From Chrysophaeum taylorii (lineage: Eukaryota; Sar; Pelagophyceae; Pelagomonadales; Pelagomonadaceae), in the NCBI GenBank assembly GCA_029834535.1, contig JAQMWT010000572.1, forward strand, positions 124,001-188,000: a DNA stretch of 64,000 nucleotides. The letters run 5' to 3'. Positions 53,445 to 64,000 of this stretch are shown in pieces (position 1 is the first letter of the stretch; each line of letters starts with the position of its first letter). The notes below the pieces were generated by a model. The model was not told where the DNA came from and ran no database searches. It worked only from the letters and a program-made list of their open reading frames with translations. The position numbers were made by a program, and so were the translations under genes.

Positions 53445-55469
53445 TAACACTGCTTTGTTCCGGGTCGTCTACTCCTGCATTCTTGGCTTGCGCTACCAAT
53501 GACTTGCGTATCAACATTAACGTTAGAGTTCTTGTTGAGAGCGATGAAAATCTCACGCATATGCTTCGAAGACGGTTTGGCAACTCTATTGAAGTGCTCC
53601 CGTCCCTTCCAAAGTTTCTAGCTTATCTGCACCGTGCATCTGACGCAGAACGTGCTCGATACTACTCGGACATTGTGGAATTGACTTCCCCATGCACCAA
53701 TCGTAACATAATCAACGGGAGAGCCATCTCGACTTTCGAGCGAGATATGGATGACTCCTTATTTCCAAGCGCGTTAAGTGTGCTTGAACTCTTAAAGCCC
53801 CTTGTTCTTTTTATGGAGATGACACCACCACACTCTGCATCCTATGAAGATCATATACGGGTTGCTAATCTGATCTTTTCGAAAATGCATTACACAGTGG
53901 ATATTTGCGATCGCTTTCCTTGCTACTTGTGTGGAGACTACCAAGCACGGGAAACGTGGATTCTTGTTGCCCGCAAGTATAACACTGGTCCGCTAGACCT
54001 GCTCTCTTGGCCTAACAAGAGAGTTACTTCCTTCCTGGATATTGCGGACCACGCTAATACCATAAGTCGAAAGTTATTTGTCGATGAGCCATGGACACAA
54101 GTCTTCTCTGATGTACCATATGTTTCCATGCCTAAAACTTACAGCACCTTCAGTCGCACAGGGTCCGTTCGTCTAACTGTAGCTGAGCTTGAAACATTAA
54201 CCATGTTATTTCTCCGGTTACATTCTCAAAAGACGATCGAACACCCTTCTCAAGATGCAATAGATGGCATCTCTAATTTTCGCTTGGGATTCTTAACGAA
54301 TTCAAGGCAGCCCCTTACGTGTATGACTTCGCCCATTGAACTCAAGGCGTTCGTCATCCTCTATAATATCATAGGACGCCTGTTCCCCAACTCAACCACT
54401 TTACCTGTGTCTTTTCGTATCACGACAATCGAAACTAACCAACCATCACACAGGTTATTTCTAAATAAATCCTCTAGCTCTTCCATCATCTACATCACAG
54501 GTGGAAGGCATACAGGTGGAGATATCACCGTCACCAACCCCTCCTCTAAATACCAGGCACATATTAACGCATTCGGCGAAACTTGCACTTTCCAAACGCA
54601 TGAAACAGGAATCGCTAAAACCGCTACTTTTGATTCTGTGTGTGTGACTAGCTTTCTTTGGTTGTGCCAAGCCTACCACCACCATAATGAAACACGGGAC
54701 ACCCGCCGCCTCGTGCAGACACTTGTCTCATACACTTCACCTGTGCTTCAGGATTCTTTCATTTTCTACTCAAAGTCCAACCACCTTGAATTTGTCGACA
54801 GATCCTTTGCACTAAGCGATCTACATCTGTCGCAAAGCCGATACCTTGGTTTCATCACATCCAGTGACAGGAAAATGGGCGCTAAAGTCCATTCTATATA
54901 TACGCCCACCCCAACTGTCCGGGGGTATGCTAACATGTTGGTGTTCGACCCAAGAGTCGGTCGCATCCGATATTACTCGACACGAGAATTGGCACGCGCC
55001 AATAACTTTACAGCGTACCAGACTAATTTCCTTCTGTCTTTGTCCCCTGACCTTTGTTGTGACATGATTGCAAATGCTATTCCTGCTGGGACCTATCACG
55101 TACTGTATACACATTTGTGTCAGCTTGTCTATGATTTACGTAAATTAACTCTATCGCCATCTTTCGATCCCGATCATGTTTCACTAACCAAAGACTACAG
55201 GTCAACCTTCTTCACCAACATATTCCAAACTGACTTCTCTCAACAACTAAACCAGAGTTCTCTCACAATGCTGTATGTCTCAACCAAAATTTTTAAATGT
55301 TGTGACAATCTCTCATCTACTCACGAACTTCCTTTGTTCGATGTCGATTCGGTTGCACATGTCTTTATGTCTGACATTCCGTCCTTAGATGAACCATCAA
55401 CTTCTAAAACGAATCTTAAAACATATTCCTCTCATAACTCCCAGACAGTTGCACGAGAAACATGCTTCT
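53330..55469 (+). CDS. Unknown 700-codon ORF within the retroelement island
   Basis: Open for more than 700 codons in AT-richer DNA, so not a chance frame. Motifs: VVACDKRNGLYTLKTARG near the start, CDRFPCYLCGDYQ, IIYITGGRHTGGDITV, VRGYANMLVFDPRVGRIRYY, FLLSLSPDLCCDMIANAIPA. No reverse transcriptase, protease active site (DTG/DSG) or zinc knuckle was recognised. It is cut at 55469 by a SINE-like insertion. It lies between the gag-like and integrase regions and may be the middle of the Copia polyprotein or a different element's protein. The true start is uncertain; the 410-bp repeat contains it. Confidence 0.5.
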
Positions 55470-55470
55470 A

Positions 55471-56527
55471 GAATAGATCTACAATTAAGAACCAGACCTA
55501 ATTAAGAACCGGCCTGCTTTTTCGTCGTTATCGTCGTTGTCGGGCTCGGCGTCCGGGCCGAGCGGGCGTCGTGGGCGGCGGCGCGGCGTTGGTGTTCGGC
55601 AGCGCGTCGTTCGTGACGGCTCCTGCGGTTGTAAGCGGCCTGCCGCGCTTCGACTTCTTCGTCGTCGACCCCTTCGGACGACCCAGCTTGATCTTGGGCT
55701 TGAAAAAGCTCGTAATCAACGAGTTACCGGAGGCCTTCGCGGCGCTCGCGCTTTTGAACTTCTTCGACGGTCTGCCTACTTTGCGCGCCTCGGCCAGCGT
55801 GTCGTCGTCGTCTGAGTCGTCGAGGCTATTGGTGTCTTCCTCGCCTCTAATCACCCCTTCGTCGTTGTCGCCGGCGCAGCGCGATTGGACCCGTCGATAT
55901 GCGCGGCCTGGACGACGAGATCAGCGTCCGACGGGATCGGGCGCTGGAGCAACACGAAAGCAGCCTTCTCCATGTCTGTTAGTTCGCACACAGCGCATTC
56001 CCCCGCGCACCTCCGTTCGAAATACCGAATAAAGCGCTGCGCGCATCCACAAACGTCGCCGTCATTGTCCCGCACTTCCTGCATCAGCTTTGCGCGCGCA
56101 GCGACGACGTCCAGCGCAGAAGACATGTGCCCATACATGATTCAAAACTATTACAACGTCCACCGTCTGTCCCGTGGGGGGTGGGGGGTTGGTGTGAAAC
56201 TAACGTCCAAGACCGACCTGGGCGCTGCCCCCAGTGTGGCGGTAGCATGGGGACCTCGCGGACGAGTCTGTGATGGTCTTCTCACCTCTAGAAGTCATTA
56301 TTAAGGAGAGTTCTTAATTTGAGTCTATAATTAATTAATTTGTGACAAGGCGAGTTTAGTCGTGCTCTAGAAACTTTTACACACCGTCGAATTGGATCTT
56401 CGCGATTTTTCTGCGCGTAGAGGGGCCCAAGACGCGTCGTTTGCGCACATAAAAACCATCTGTTGCTCACACACACCGGCCCCTGAATTTCGGCGCGCTT
56501 AGGTGGTTCTTAATTGTAGATCTATTC
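55471..56527. mobile_element. 1,057-bp TA-flanked terminal-inverted-repeat element with GC-rich cargo
   Basis: Ends are perfect inverted repeats of at least 22 bp (GAATAGATCTACAATTAAGAAC and its complement) directly flanked by TA on both sides (55469-55470 and 56528-56529), the target duplication of Tc1/mariner-like and some other DDE transposons. It encodes no transposase that I can see. The interior is GC-rich like host genes and carries minus-strand coding frames. Confidence 0.8.
55528..56138 (-). CDS. Cargo gene or gene fragment: AT-hook and PIP-box-like protein
   Basis: Two minus-strand frames inside the TIR element. The first (56138-55851) starts MYGHMSSALDVVAARAKLM and has Cys-rich CGCAQRFIRYFERRCAGEC. 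The second (55854-55528) has an acidic stretch, GRPSKKFK, a PIP-box-like SLITSFFKPK and an AT-hook-like LGRPKGSTTKKSKRGRPL, ending in RRARQRR. They overlap by a few bases; a small intron near 55860-55890 would be needed to fuse them. AT-hook plus PIP-like motifs suggest a nuclear DNA-replication or chromatin protein. It could be a captured host gene piece or the element's own accessory protein. Confidence 0.45.
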
Positions 56528-56840
56528 TAACTAACTAACTTCAGACCTCTCCCGAGCATGGGAGCCAGGCCGGACCGGCAGGAGCCGGTACGGAATCACA
56601 GAGGAAAATCACGCAGTTGGGGCAGGGCGATGGACGAGGACGGACTGGTTGATGGTGGACCGCCACTGCGCGCGGTCTTGTGCGAGGTCGTGCAAAAGCG
56701 TCGCAGGCCGCGGACGTGTTGGTCCATGAACAATCGACCTGTCCGTCGCGTTCTGCCCAACCGAGCAAACCCCATCCCCCCTGCGCGGACTTTCCGGGTG
56801 CTAACCGGCCAGCCCGGGAGGCGAGCAGGCACGTGCTTCT

Positions 56841-58410
56841 TTTGACAGAAAAGTCCATGCTAGAGGTACCCTTGCTTTTCGCGATGCTCAGAGACGCGCA
56901 ACGAACTTTCATAATATCCATCACTCTAGTGATTCACAAGCTATAAAAGATGTTCAGGTCATCGCCAGCCAAGGTCATCATCCTACAGATGTGCCCTATC
57001 GTAAGTTTTGTGTGGACTGTACATTACATAAAAAACGTTTCCCTCATCCTCACCACTTATCGAAACAACCTTCATTCGAAAAAGTCTTTCAAGTCTTTCA
57101 ACCTGGTGAAGCCTGGGCATGCGATGATGGCTATGTCTCTGTTCTCTCCGAACGGGGTTTATTCCGAGACATCTTAATTTTCAAGTGTCTTATCTCTAAA
57201 ATTCTGTAAGTATACTTTTGTCGTACAACAAACGCTAGCGAATTTTGTAATGCTCTTGAGTTTGTTCGTAACTTCTGATCTACTTACGTTCATGTGCAGT
57301 TAAAGCAAATCTACTGTGACTCTTTTAAACCCGATTTGTCTCAACACATTACCACTCCCTATCGTGTTGAGCATGGCTTTAACATGTCTGCTTTCCCTCC
57401 CTACTTACATGTGCTCAATCACGAAGTAGAAGCCGCTGTGGGACACATAGCAACCGCTGCGTCCACTCGACTCCGGAATCTGCTCAATGTGTCCTACAAA
57501 GGTCACTTATTAACTGATCCGGCCCCACATTACCCGTGGGCTGTTATACATGCTGTTCAGTCGTATAATCTCCTCCCTAATGTCTCTCTCGAACGCATTT
57601 ACAATAAAGTGTTAAGTCCCCAACAAGTGTTGTTGGACCAATGTAATGTTCCCCAACAAGACTACCTAAAACCCTTCGGTTCTGTATGTTATCTGCATTT
57701 GGAATCTAATGAATTTCACAAATACGAACCCCGTTGTCGTCCCTACATTTACTTATGTGGCGCTAACGTCATTAACCCGCTGGTTACACCCCATGTTAAC
57801 CACTTAGCTGATGTTGTCCTTAATCCTGAGAACGGCCAAGTCCGTGTCTCATCTAAACTTACCTTTCCTAATCTAACCTCTAAATCTCCTCCCGATTACG
57901 AACAACCCACCCCACCTGCACCTTCTCCTGAGATACCCTTTTCTGTTCAAAGCACCCCCAGTGATGCGTTGCAGAGGGGGATTGCCGTGTCCACCGACAC
58001 TGAACACGAGAGGGGGAATACCTCAACTCCAGCACCAGCTCCAGCTTCAGTCCCAGCCCGTGCTCCCGCTGCTTCTGTCGCCACACCTACGACATCTGAG
58101 TTACCGCCCAATGATTTGCCCATCCTCCAATCATACCGGGCATTATTTTCACAAGACGCCCTTCGTCTCACCCGAGGTGCTCATCAACCTCAGCCTCGCC
58201 GAAAGACTAATCTCAACGCCGTGCTCACTCGCATTGCTTCGCCGACGATTGCCGCTTATAAACAAGCTGGCGGTACGCTTGCTGACTTCAAGTATGACCT
58301 CTCTAAGCAGTATATCACCTTCTCCGACCCCACCCTCCGCTCCCTTCATGCTGCTGATGGCATCCACTGGCTGCTGATGGCATCCACTGGCTGCTGATGG
58401 CATCCACTGG
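56841..58410 (+). pseudogene. Copia integrase, with stop codons
   Basis: DDE integrase region. An HHCC zinc-binding start is visible (HHSSD... then CVDCTLHKKRF near 57000-57040), the core with the first Asp in GEAWACDDGYVS, the second Asp in QIYCDSFKPD, the Glu in HEVEAAVGHIATA, and the C-terminal stretch PFGSVCYLHL where Copia integrases have a conserved FGxxAYVH. The frame is broken by TAA at 57207-57209 and TGA at 57276-57278, and frameshifts in the tandem repeat at 58351-58410. A Pro/Ser/Ala-rich linker (about 57890-58120) separates it from the reverse transcriptase, as in Copia. Confidence 0.8.
58351..58410 (+). repeat. 20-bp unit repeated three times, causing a frameshift
   Basis: CTGCTGATGGCATCCACTGG occurs three times in perfect tandem. 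Two extra units add 40 bases, shifting the reading frame by one. The integrase frame runs into a stop just after 58390 and the reverse transcriptase frame resumes in the register expected from a 40-bp gain. Confidence 0.9.
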
Positions 58411-59976
58411 ATGGCTATGCCTCCAGAGGGGGAATTTACACAAACCCTTCATCACCATGTTCATCAAGCGCTATTGCAGTCCTCTTCTGGTATTTGGCAG
58501 AGCAGTCTTAACCATCCGTTGGCTGCCACACCAGTTCATCTCATCGACGACTCCAGCCTTTCGGACTTCCACCTCCCTCGTGCTTTTGTTCTTCTAATCT
58601 CTGAACACGCCCAAGCTGTTCAAGTTCCTCCCGCTCAATATGCTTACGCCTTGCTAACGCCCCATGCTATCATGGACCATAACGACGCCTCTTATGGCGC
58701 TTCCGAGCCCCACCTCTCCGCCATCGAGGACTACATCACCGTGCAATCCCATTACATCGACGCACACCTTGAAGCTGATCCTCTACTTGTCATTCAACTA
58801 GTCGAAACTCCCGATCCCGCTCACACTAACGCTAATGCTGACTCTTACGCGATCATCCACTTAACGCACGCTCAAGATCCCAGCACCGTTGGCCCGGACG
58901 AATATAAAATTCAAGCCAAGGACATCAAGATTGATGAGTATGAGCTGACCTGCCTAAAAGGTCTCTCAGACGCTGATCGCAAGGCCTACATCTCCGCAAT
59001 TTCCAAGGAGATCTTTGATATTGTTAAGTTCGGCTGCTTCAAGTTATCGCTGCCGATGGCCAATTCCAAGCCCATCGATACCCGGCTGGTATTGCGTATA
59101 AAGACCAACGCCGCCGGCGAGTATATCAAGCACAAGGCGAGATTGGTACTGAGGGGATTTTTAGCTTCCCTTGGCACCGATTTCTTTAACACGTTCAGTC
59201 CGATGGAGCAGCTCACCGGTATCCGTTGCGTTCTAGCCCTCGCTGCACACCTCTGACTTCCCGTTTGCCACATAGACGTGCCCAACGCATTCGTCCAACC
59301 CCCCATAGACTCCCATGTCTATGTTAAATTACCGCAAGGTATCCACCTACTGGATCCAGAAGATGCCAAGTATCAAGGACGACGCCTCCCCAAAATCCTC
59401 AAGTCGCTTTGCGGACTACGGCAGAGCCCTGCACTCTGGAACCGGACTGTAAACGGTTTCTTCGACGCGTTAGCATATCACCGCCTTCGAACAGATACTT
59501 GCATCTACGCTAAAGTCCTAGATGATGCCACGCTCTTACTGTGTACCTTATCAGTGGATGATGTTGTCGTCATCTGCACATCTGAAAGCCTACGTTGCGA
59601 ATTCCAACAGGCAATGGAAAAAGAGTACTCCGTCGAAGAGTTCGAAGAAGTTCACACTCTCCTAGGCATGCGAGTCACGCGCACCACTGATGGTTCTATT
59701 TCACTCGATTGCCAAGCTAAGATTGATGCCTTGTTTGAAGAGCATTCCATCTTAATGAAATTACGCCCAACCTCGACTCCGATGTCTCCTTCAACCACCT
59801 ATAAAACTGGAGCGCCATCTTCTGACACGGACGAGTTCATCCCCCATACTTTTTCAACTAAGCTTGGCGAGCTCACCTTTGTGCAATTAGCTTGTCGACC
59901 GGACCTATCACAAAGCCTCAGTCGCTGTTCTCGTGGAATGCATAAAATCCAGAATATCTGCACGTCCAGGTATTAG
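58411..59976 (+). pseudogene. Copia reverse transcriptase, with one internal stop
   Basis: Reverse transcriptase of the Copia type: AISKEIFDIVKFGCF, LVLRIKTNAAGEYIKHKARL (pattern KxxxxGxxxxxKARLVxxG), FFNTFSPMEQLTGIRCVLAL, HIDVPNAFVQPPID (pattern DVxxAFLxG), LCGLRQSPALWNRTV, and the catalytic box LSVDDVVVI, in which the usual Tyr of YVDD is Ser. The end LACRPDLSQSLSR matches the usual TRPDIxxAVxxLSR. A TGA at 59254-59256 interrupts the domain. After 59976 fragments of the RNase H connection (LAGVLRYLRK, SAAFRSVLLR) are readable in shifted frames to about 60130. Confidence 0.85.
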
Positions 59977-60140
59977 CAGGAGTGCTTCGTTATTTACGTA
60001 AGCCAGAAAATCTTAATCTTCGTAGTGAACAGCAAAAATCACTGTGCCTCTGGTAGAGAATGGTGGCAGTGGTAGTGCTGCCTTTCGTTCTGTCCTCTTA
60101 CGACACAAAGACCAGCACGGTGTTCGACACAGCGATTTTG

Positions 60141-60624
60141 GGTGTTTAGGTGTGAGTGTGAGACTAAGGGGGGAGGGGGGGTCCTAATCCTAAATGGAAT
60201 TTTCTATCTCTACGCCCTCGCAGATTGAACTCGGTGATGAGCGAAATCTGGAACAAACAAAGCAAATGTCTGGCCTGCGACAATTGGACGTTGAGTTGTG
60301 AGGAGGCGTGGAATGAGAAGTGTGCGAAGTGCATGAGAGAGGTAGAGTAGAGCGGAATAGCAGGTGAGTGTGAGTGAGAAAGGAGAAAGAGCGCGAAGTT
60401 GAATGTGGAATAGGCTGAGAGGGGAAGCAGAATGGAAAGGATATTGCAAGAAGAGGTGAATGATCAAGGAAAGGAAAAGGCATCGATCGTAAGGAAGAAG
60501 AAAAGTGAAGGAAGATGCTAAGTGAGCTAATGGCGAAATATGGCGAATTCTGTACGAGAGATCAGATCATCATCTTGTTCAGTGACTGATGAAATAAGGG
60601 ACGGTGCGTGCGGGTGGATAAATC
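60141..60624. other. Purine-rich spacer, no gene seen
   Basis: About 480 bases. From 60170 to 60500 the plus strand is strongly G/A-rich (a GGGGGGAGGGGGGG tract near 60170, then GAGAGG, GAAAAGG repeats). It is the kind of stretch that can hold a polypurine tract, but no LTR was matched. Confidence 0.45.
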
Positions 60625-63600
60625 CTAAGTGGCTGGGGGATCCTCGTAGTAGAACGGGTGGTCTAACTGATAACAACAGGAGGGATCATGGGTCAGGCAG
60701 TCGGGAATTGTGCAGCAGACCAATGATTGATCGGAAGGCGAATAGTGAGAGTGGCCGTAGGGATGAGATTCTATTGTGACTGAAGTTGGGCTAGTAAAGG
60801 TGTGACGATGTGACTGAGCGGCTGCGTTATCCCATGAAGAGATATGACCATTGAACCAAATCGGTTTCGACATGGTAAGATAATCGTCGTAATGATAGCG
60901 AGTAAGGCGGAGCTGTTCCTGGAAGATGAGAGAACCAGAGTTGCCTGTCACATACGTGTCGAAGCTGTCGTCCTGAGTGAAGCGTGGGACAGCTGAAGCT
61001 AGGCTATGAGCGTCTAAAATAATATGCGGATAATCGTAGCGCGATGAGGATATCGGGGTAAAGTTGTCTGGGGGTGGCCATAAATATGAAAACTCTAATT
61101 TTTGCCAGTGGCTATCATCGAAAGATGATGGGGCTGGGACTGAGGTTTGCGAGTGTATCGCGTATGATGGTGGATACAGGCGTGTGTCCTGTGCTGAAGA
61201 GTCAGTGCCCTGTGCAGAAAATGCCGAAGAGCTGGGGAACAGAAGAAAATGCCTGAAGGCGATGGACTGTTCGAAGATGTTGTCCTTGCCTGGGGAAGAG
61301 TTGAGTATGAAGGTATGGTCGGAGTCGCATCTTTTATGTTCTATTCGGCAAAGTAATCCTGAATTGTGACAATCCACTGATCCAGTATTCATTTCATGTC
61401 CGGAGTCGTTTTCACCAGAATCAAACTCCCCTTGATGTACAAGCGCGAGGGAGCGTGGTGCACCCCTGGTGAATCGTGCAGTGACTAAAAGGGGAGACAT
61501 TCGACAGAAGGGTGTTGTCGATATGCGAGAGTTGTACAGTATACAACGTGTAGGGAGCGTATGTTTCAAGAGAGGAATAATCTGTGGACGGGGGATGTCC
61601 GAAGAATGAACATGATGTGAGGTAATGTCCATAATGCGAGAACTGTCCGATAAGGAGTCATGCGAGACTGTGGCTAGCAGCGAGTGTGCGGGAATTGAGG
61701 AGGAGATAGGCATGGCAGTTGACTTCCCTTGATTCGTAACACAACTGGGTCGGGCTAGCGGTGTGCGGCAGTGACATCCAGTAGAATGCGGAGAGCAAAG
61801 CGCTAGTCCAACCTGTGGAGATTGGGGGTTATCCTCGCGGGTGCGACGGGAAATGTCGACTGGGTGCGAATCGCAATGGCGGCTGTCGGGCTCTGAGTTC
61901 TGCAAGATGGAACCTGCAGTGTGAACGGAGAGGAGCGAACCGGGTGCGTCATAAGAGCGCAATACGCGAGAACAGTCGGAGCTATATCCGAAGTAGTATT
62001 CTGACAGTAATGTCGACAGATGCGAGATATGATCAGAATTGGGCGAGGGTGTCGCGTGAAGTTGTGTTGTAACCGAAACATAGTGGTGCAGAGCTTCAAC
62101 GTCAAGCATAGTGCTCGGAGGGATGTTATAGGAGGTGAGTAAAGGACTCTGCGTGCGGCTATCATTTGGTGGCGGGCATTTCTTGCGCGAGACTGGCGAT
62201 AACGGCGACATGTGGATTTGACGTGACAGAACTTCGTTTGCATATGGCCGCATGCAGGATAAAATCGAGCGAGCTGAAACTTGAGAGGTGTGACCAGCAA
62301 GAGACTGACGGAAGAGCGTGGGAGGCTCTGAATTGCATTGATGACGGAACTTAGTGTCATCACAAATCGTCGGGGATTTGGTCGTCGGGAGTCGCGTTGA
62401 AGCGGGGAGGAACGACGAATGCTCATCAGGTCTTGGCGTGTGACAGAGGTCCTTAGAAAGAGGGACTTCGGTACGTGCCTTGAAGTGAGTTCCGATGTAG
62501 CCAGAGTAGCCATAGGAGACATGACTGATACGAATCGAAGCGATTATTGTCGTCGGTGGAAAACTAATGCGCCCTCGTAATTCGAACTGGGTTAAATCTT
62601 CGAATTGCCGGTGAGACGGAGAGACCGTGGTTGCGGAACGAGCGCAGAGCCGGACGGCGGTCTGAGGGGGCGCGTCGGCGGTGGCTGATACGACAGTGTT
62701 CTGCTTATCTTGAACCAAAGGGTGTTCGGGCATCGTACTGTGCGACAAGCGAGCGTGCATCTCAGTTGACAGTGAGTGTGCCATAAGGATGGCGCAATGT
62801 TGGTAGTCTAAACCGAGAGGGGCGGTGAGCGTGCCGTCGCGAGTGCATATGAGCCTGTGCGGTGTCTGGGCTTTAATCGGAATATGACGTATGGCGTCAT
62901 ACAAGGCGATGGGAGCTGAATCAGACGTGATGGGATTGGCTAGTGGTGCCGGGAGCAGCATGTATGGGGTATCGCTCAGAGATGAGGGTGGAACGCAGTC
63001 CACTTCTATCTTGGTTGCCGTGTGTGGCGGTACTATGAGCGTAAACATCTGACATGAAGTAAATGCTTGTGTCCCAAACGAGAATGCGGTTATAGTCGCA
63101 TGGGAAGGTTGCATATTGTCTCTGCTGCAGTCAAAAGCTTTGGAGGAAACCAATGGGGAAACCACGAGCACATGGGTGGCGTCTGGTAGCCAAAGTTCCT
63201 GTGGGAGTGGCTGAGGTGACTCCAAAGTAGGATTCCTTCTTGGGTATGACTCAAGCGTTGCGATGGGTTCATGCTCGAGATCACAGTCGTCCAATAGGTG
63301 ACATGAGGTGATCGCGAATGAGCGATGTGTCGACCCGGTGTCAGGGGAGACCGAGGTGGTGCAATGACCTGACTGGCTGAGGTAGCCGTGCTGGTAAGAT
63401 TACAGCGGGTGCGCATAACTCTGGAGAATGCTGGCATTGGCTTGTGCCTGATCTGCAGTCGTGCAGAGATGCGATATCGTCTGTGCTAATGCGGATTGCA
63501 GCGACAGGGACGGGTCAGGTGCCTGAGAGGCTGGAAGGCGGCCTTTGTTATCCAGATGCGGAGGGAGCAAGCAGAGCTGTAGCTTCGTCTCGTCGTGGTC

Positions 63601-63942
63601 AGATAGGCGCAATGAGCTTGTGCGCGTGATCGTGGTGTGCTTATCTGCATCTTCATGATGTACCTGTTTGTCCTGCAGTGGTGCTTCTGTGAGCGGGACA
63701 TATCTGAAGGACTGGTCCATTGGATAGGGTGCATCAGCGATGAATGAGACATGAGCCAGTGGCAGTGCAAGGTCAGGTGACAGAACGTGTGCGTGGTCGA
63801 GTAATTGAGCGTTGGACCTGAGCATCGTCTGCATAGTCTGGAACCGTGCTGTGCAGTTGGTTTGCATTGTCTCGTCTGCTGCATCAATGGGCTGGCTGGT
63901 GTATCTGGCCGTTATGGTCTTATCTTTCGTCTTGTCGTCCAA
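60625..63942 (-). CDS. Very long unknown ORF with one in-frame TAA; possible retroelement protein
   Basis: Minus-strand frame open from 63942 to 60625 (about 1,100 codons) except for a TAA at 63400-63402. The upstream part (180 codons, starting MDDKTKDKTITARYTSQ) is Gln/Ala/His-rich and helical. Just after the stop the same frame reads SPDTGSTHRSF, which has the DTGS form of an aspartic protease active site, then a Ser/Pro/Thr/His-rich chain with no recognised reverse transcriptase or integrase. The length in DNA of average composition makes chance very unlikely. It could be a Gag/protease segment of another retroelement on the opposite strand, or a host disordered protein with a disabling stop. 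The left end (PFYYEDPPAT) lies at 60625. Confidence 0.4.
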
Positions 63943-64000
63943 TAGAGACTGCGAGATAGTACTCGTTGCTATGTGCGAGACTATAAGTAGCTTTTGAGCA
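63943..64000. other. Window edge, nothing seen
   Basis: Last 58 bases; the region upstream of the long minus-strand frame. No motif recognised. Confidence 0.4.

Larger units (their letters stand above)
55470..56833 (-). mobile_element. SINE-like element, 5'-truncated, split by a TIR element
   Basis: Minus-strand copy of the second SINE-like subtype: 56528-56833 matches 52327-52620, including the CGCCTCCCGGGC block and the TTAG tail. TGCTTCT at 55463-55469 and 56834-56840 are the target-site duplication. The tail is interrupted at its TA by the 1,057-bp element 55471-56527. This shows the order: Copia first, SINE second, TIR element third. Confidence 0.75.
48960..60140 (+). mobile_element. 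Degenerate Ty1/Copia-type LTR retrotransposon with nested insertions
   Basis: Plus-strand order gag-like (49438-51447), unknown ORF (53330-55469), integrase (about 56870-58350), reverse transcriptase (about 58850-59976) and the start of the RNase H connection (to about 60130) is the Copia order, with integrase before reverse transcriptase. AT-richer than the host genes. The 5' LTR may lie in 48966-49421 (a TGTGTCAG start and CCACAACA end are possible) but no matching 3' LTR was seen, so the right end is missing or eroded. It is broken by SINE-like insertions, a TIR element, several stop codons and a frameshifting tandem repeat. It is therefore not active. Confidence 0.75.

Noticed and set aside
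1-64000. CRISPR arrays, bacterial operons, ribosome binding sites, rRNA genes
   Set aside because: None seen; spliceosomal introns and nuclear gene content show a eukaryotic chromosome.

Overview
This is nuclear DNA from a eukaryotic alga, most likely a stramenopile (ochrophyte) of the red-plastid lineage. Three things point there. A nucleus-encoded photosystem II PsbU gene is present. Another protein starts with a signal peptide followed by an ASGF-type plastid cleavage motif. An axonemal-type dynein heavy chain indicates a flagellated or recently flagellated lineage. Introns are mostly 43-60 nt with GT-AG ends, and genes are tightly packed on both strands. From base 1 to about 48.1 kb the DNA is GC-rich. 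From there to the end it is visibly AT-richer and filled with nested mobile elements.

Layout, gene-rich part: a methyl-CpG-binding-domain-like protein (-), an alpha-kinase (+), a SHAQKYF-class MYB factor (+), a short unknown protein (-), an MGAT1/GT13 glycosyltransferase with a signal-anchor exon (-), a plastid-targeted disordered repeat protein (-), an XRCC4-like DNA repair protein (-), PsbU (-), a 14.6-kb dynein heavy chain gene (-), a small probable plastid protein (+), a coiled-coil/zinc-finger/SAM protein (+), a zinc-ribbon methyltransferase (-), a half-size ABC transporter (-), a pentameric ligand-gated-channel-like protein (+), the FACT subunit SSRP1 (+), a BtuF-like binding protein (-) and a secreted serine carboxypeptidase (-). 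Several genes are divergent pairs with short shared promoters (57-209 bp), and SSRP1 and the BtuF-like gene converge with 35 bp between their stops.

Layout, repeat island: a dead Ty1/Copia-type element (gag-like ORF, an unknown 700-codon ORF, integrase, reverse transcriptase) spans about 48.96-60.14 kb. It has been hit by at least two SINE-like insertions with clear target-site duplications and a (TTAG)n tail. A 1,057-bp terminal-inverted-repeat element flanked by TA sits inside the tail of a third SINE-like copy and carries a GC-rich, host-like cargo reading frame. The last 3.4 kb holds a very long minus-strand reading frame interrupted by one in-frame stop, of unknown identity.

The genes are mainly independent housekeeping and signalling genes rather than one pathway. 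The points of most interest are the dynein with ankyrin repeats in place of most of the tail and an inserted domain in AAA5, the plastid-targeted FSLF-repeat protein that has the design of a Rubisco/pyrenoid linker, the channel-like protein with a long His/Asp-rich tail, and the reconstructable nesting order of the transposons.
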